A stretch of DNA of 9,339 nucleotides, from positions 1 through 9,339 of the forward strand of contig JAQBPF010000012.1 in assembly GCA_028287665.1 (NCBI GenBank). Reading direction: 5' to 3'. Below the pieces are notes generated by a model. The model was not told the origin of the DNA. It was given only the letters and a program-made list of their open reading frames with translations, and did not search any database. The position numbers and the translations under genes were made by a program. Shown piece after piece: positions 9,131 to 9,339 of this stretch. Numbering within the stretch: the stretch's first letter is position 1; every line of letters starts with the position of its first letter. The stretch comes from Deinococcus sp. Lineage in GTDB: Bacteria > Deinococcota > Deinococci > Deinococcales > Deinococcaceae.

Positions 9131-9339
9131 GCGTGTAGCCCCACTTCGGTGCCCAGATAGGCCGCGATCACCTGTGGATTGGCCGTGACCTCCCGGTAGC
9201 TTCCCTCGGCCAGCACCTGACCCTGGTCCATCACCACCACCCGGTCAGCCAGGTCGCGCACCACCGGCATGATGTGTTCGATGAACAGCACGCTGATGCC
9301 GCTGTCCCGCACGCTGCGGACCAGTTCCACAGCCTCCTG
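9127..9339 (-). CDS. livG: Second HAAT-family ABC transporter ATP-binding protein LivG, C-terminal part (cut by window edge)
   Basis: The last 70 residues of a LivG-type ATPase; the gene begins beyond the right edge. The frame is open to the window end and reads QEAVELVRSVRDSG at the edge, then ISVLFIEHIMPVV with the H-loop His, ADRVVVMDQGQVLAEG and AAYLGTEVGLHA. The VxxLADRxxVxxxGQVLAEG and AYLG ends are diagnostic of LivG. A GTG at 9330 is an internal Val codon, not a start. It overlaps livF by 4 bases. It is distinct from the LivG at 3465-4295 (which has VEHNM and ends EEVQL). Confidence 0.93.

Overview
The window looks like chromosomal DNA from a GC-rich bacterium, most likely Deinococcus or a close relative. 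That assignment is inferred. It rests on the GC-rich coding, a MalT/SARP-type giant regulator with a C-terminal BTAD module, and genes lacking a Shine-Dalgarno site but carrying a TANNNT box close to the start codon, the leaderless arrangement known to be common in Deinococcus. No RNA gene, mobile element or CRISPR array was seen, and no stretch over 300 bases lacks a gene.

All nine recognised genes lie on the minus strand, so transcription runs from 9339 towards 1. In that order: the end of a LivG-type ATPase (9339-9127, cut by the window edge) overlaps a LivF-type ATPase (9130-8357). These form the tail of one hydrophobic/branched-chain amino-acid-type (HAAT) ABC importer. After a 110-base gap comes a 1004-residue STAND ATPase/TPR/SARP-like regulator (8246-5232). 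A 48-base gap follows, then a short-chain dehydrogenase of the D-3-hydroxybutyrate dehydrogenase type (5183-4419). After about 100 bases a second, complete-looking HAAT operon begins: livG (4295-3465), livF (3468-2767), a periplasmic substrate-binding protein (2696-1458), livH (1390-488) and livM (491-1, cut by the edge). The pairs livG/livF, livH/livM and the upstream livG/livF overlap by 4 bases, a sign of translational coupling.

The simplest reading is a regulated catabolic locus: two HAAT importers bring in small organic or amino acids, the dehydrogenase interconverts 3-hydroxybutyrate and acetoacetate, and the STAND/SARP protein may control one or more of these genes. The link between transport, dehydrogenase and regulator is inferred from position only. 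The substrate-binding protein resembles members of its family found in catabolic clusters more than classical LivJ/LivK, so its ligand should not be assumed to be leucine.

Points of interest are a 9-codon leader ORF with a strong ribosome binding site overlapping the livG start, a Met in place of the catalytic Asn of the dehydrogenase, a likely leaderless promoter for that gene, a 9-base sequence shared between the upstream regions of bdhA and livG, and a drop in GC content on entering the livGF-SBP-livHM operon. No clearly new system was identified.
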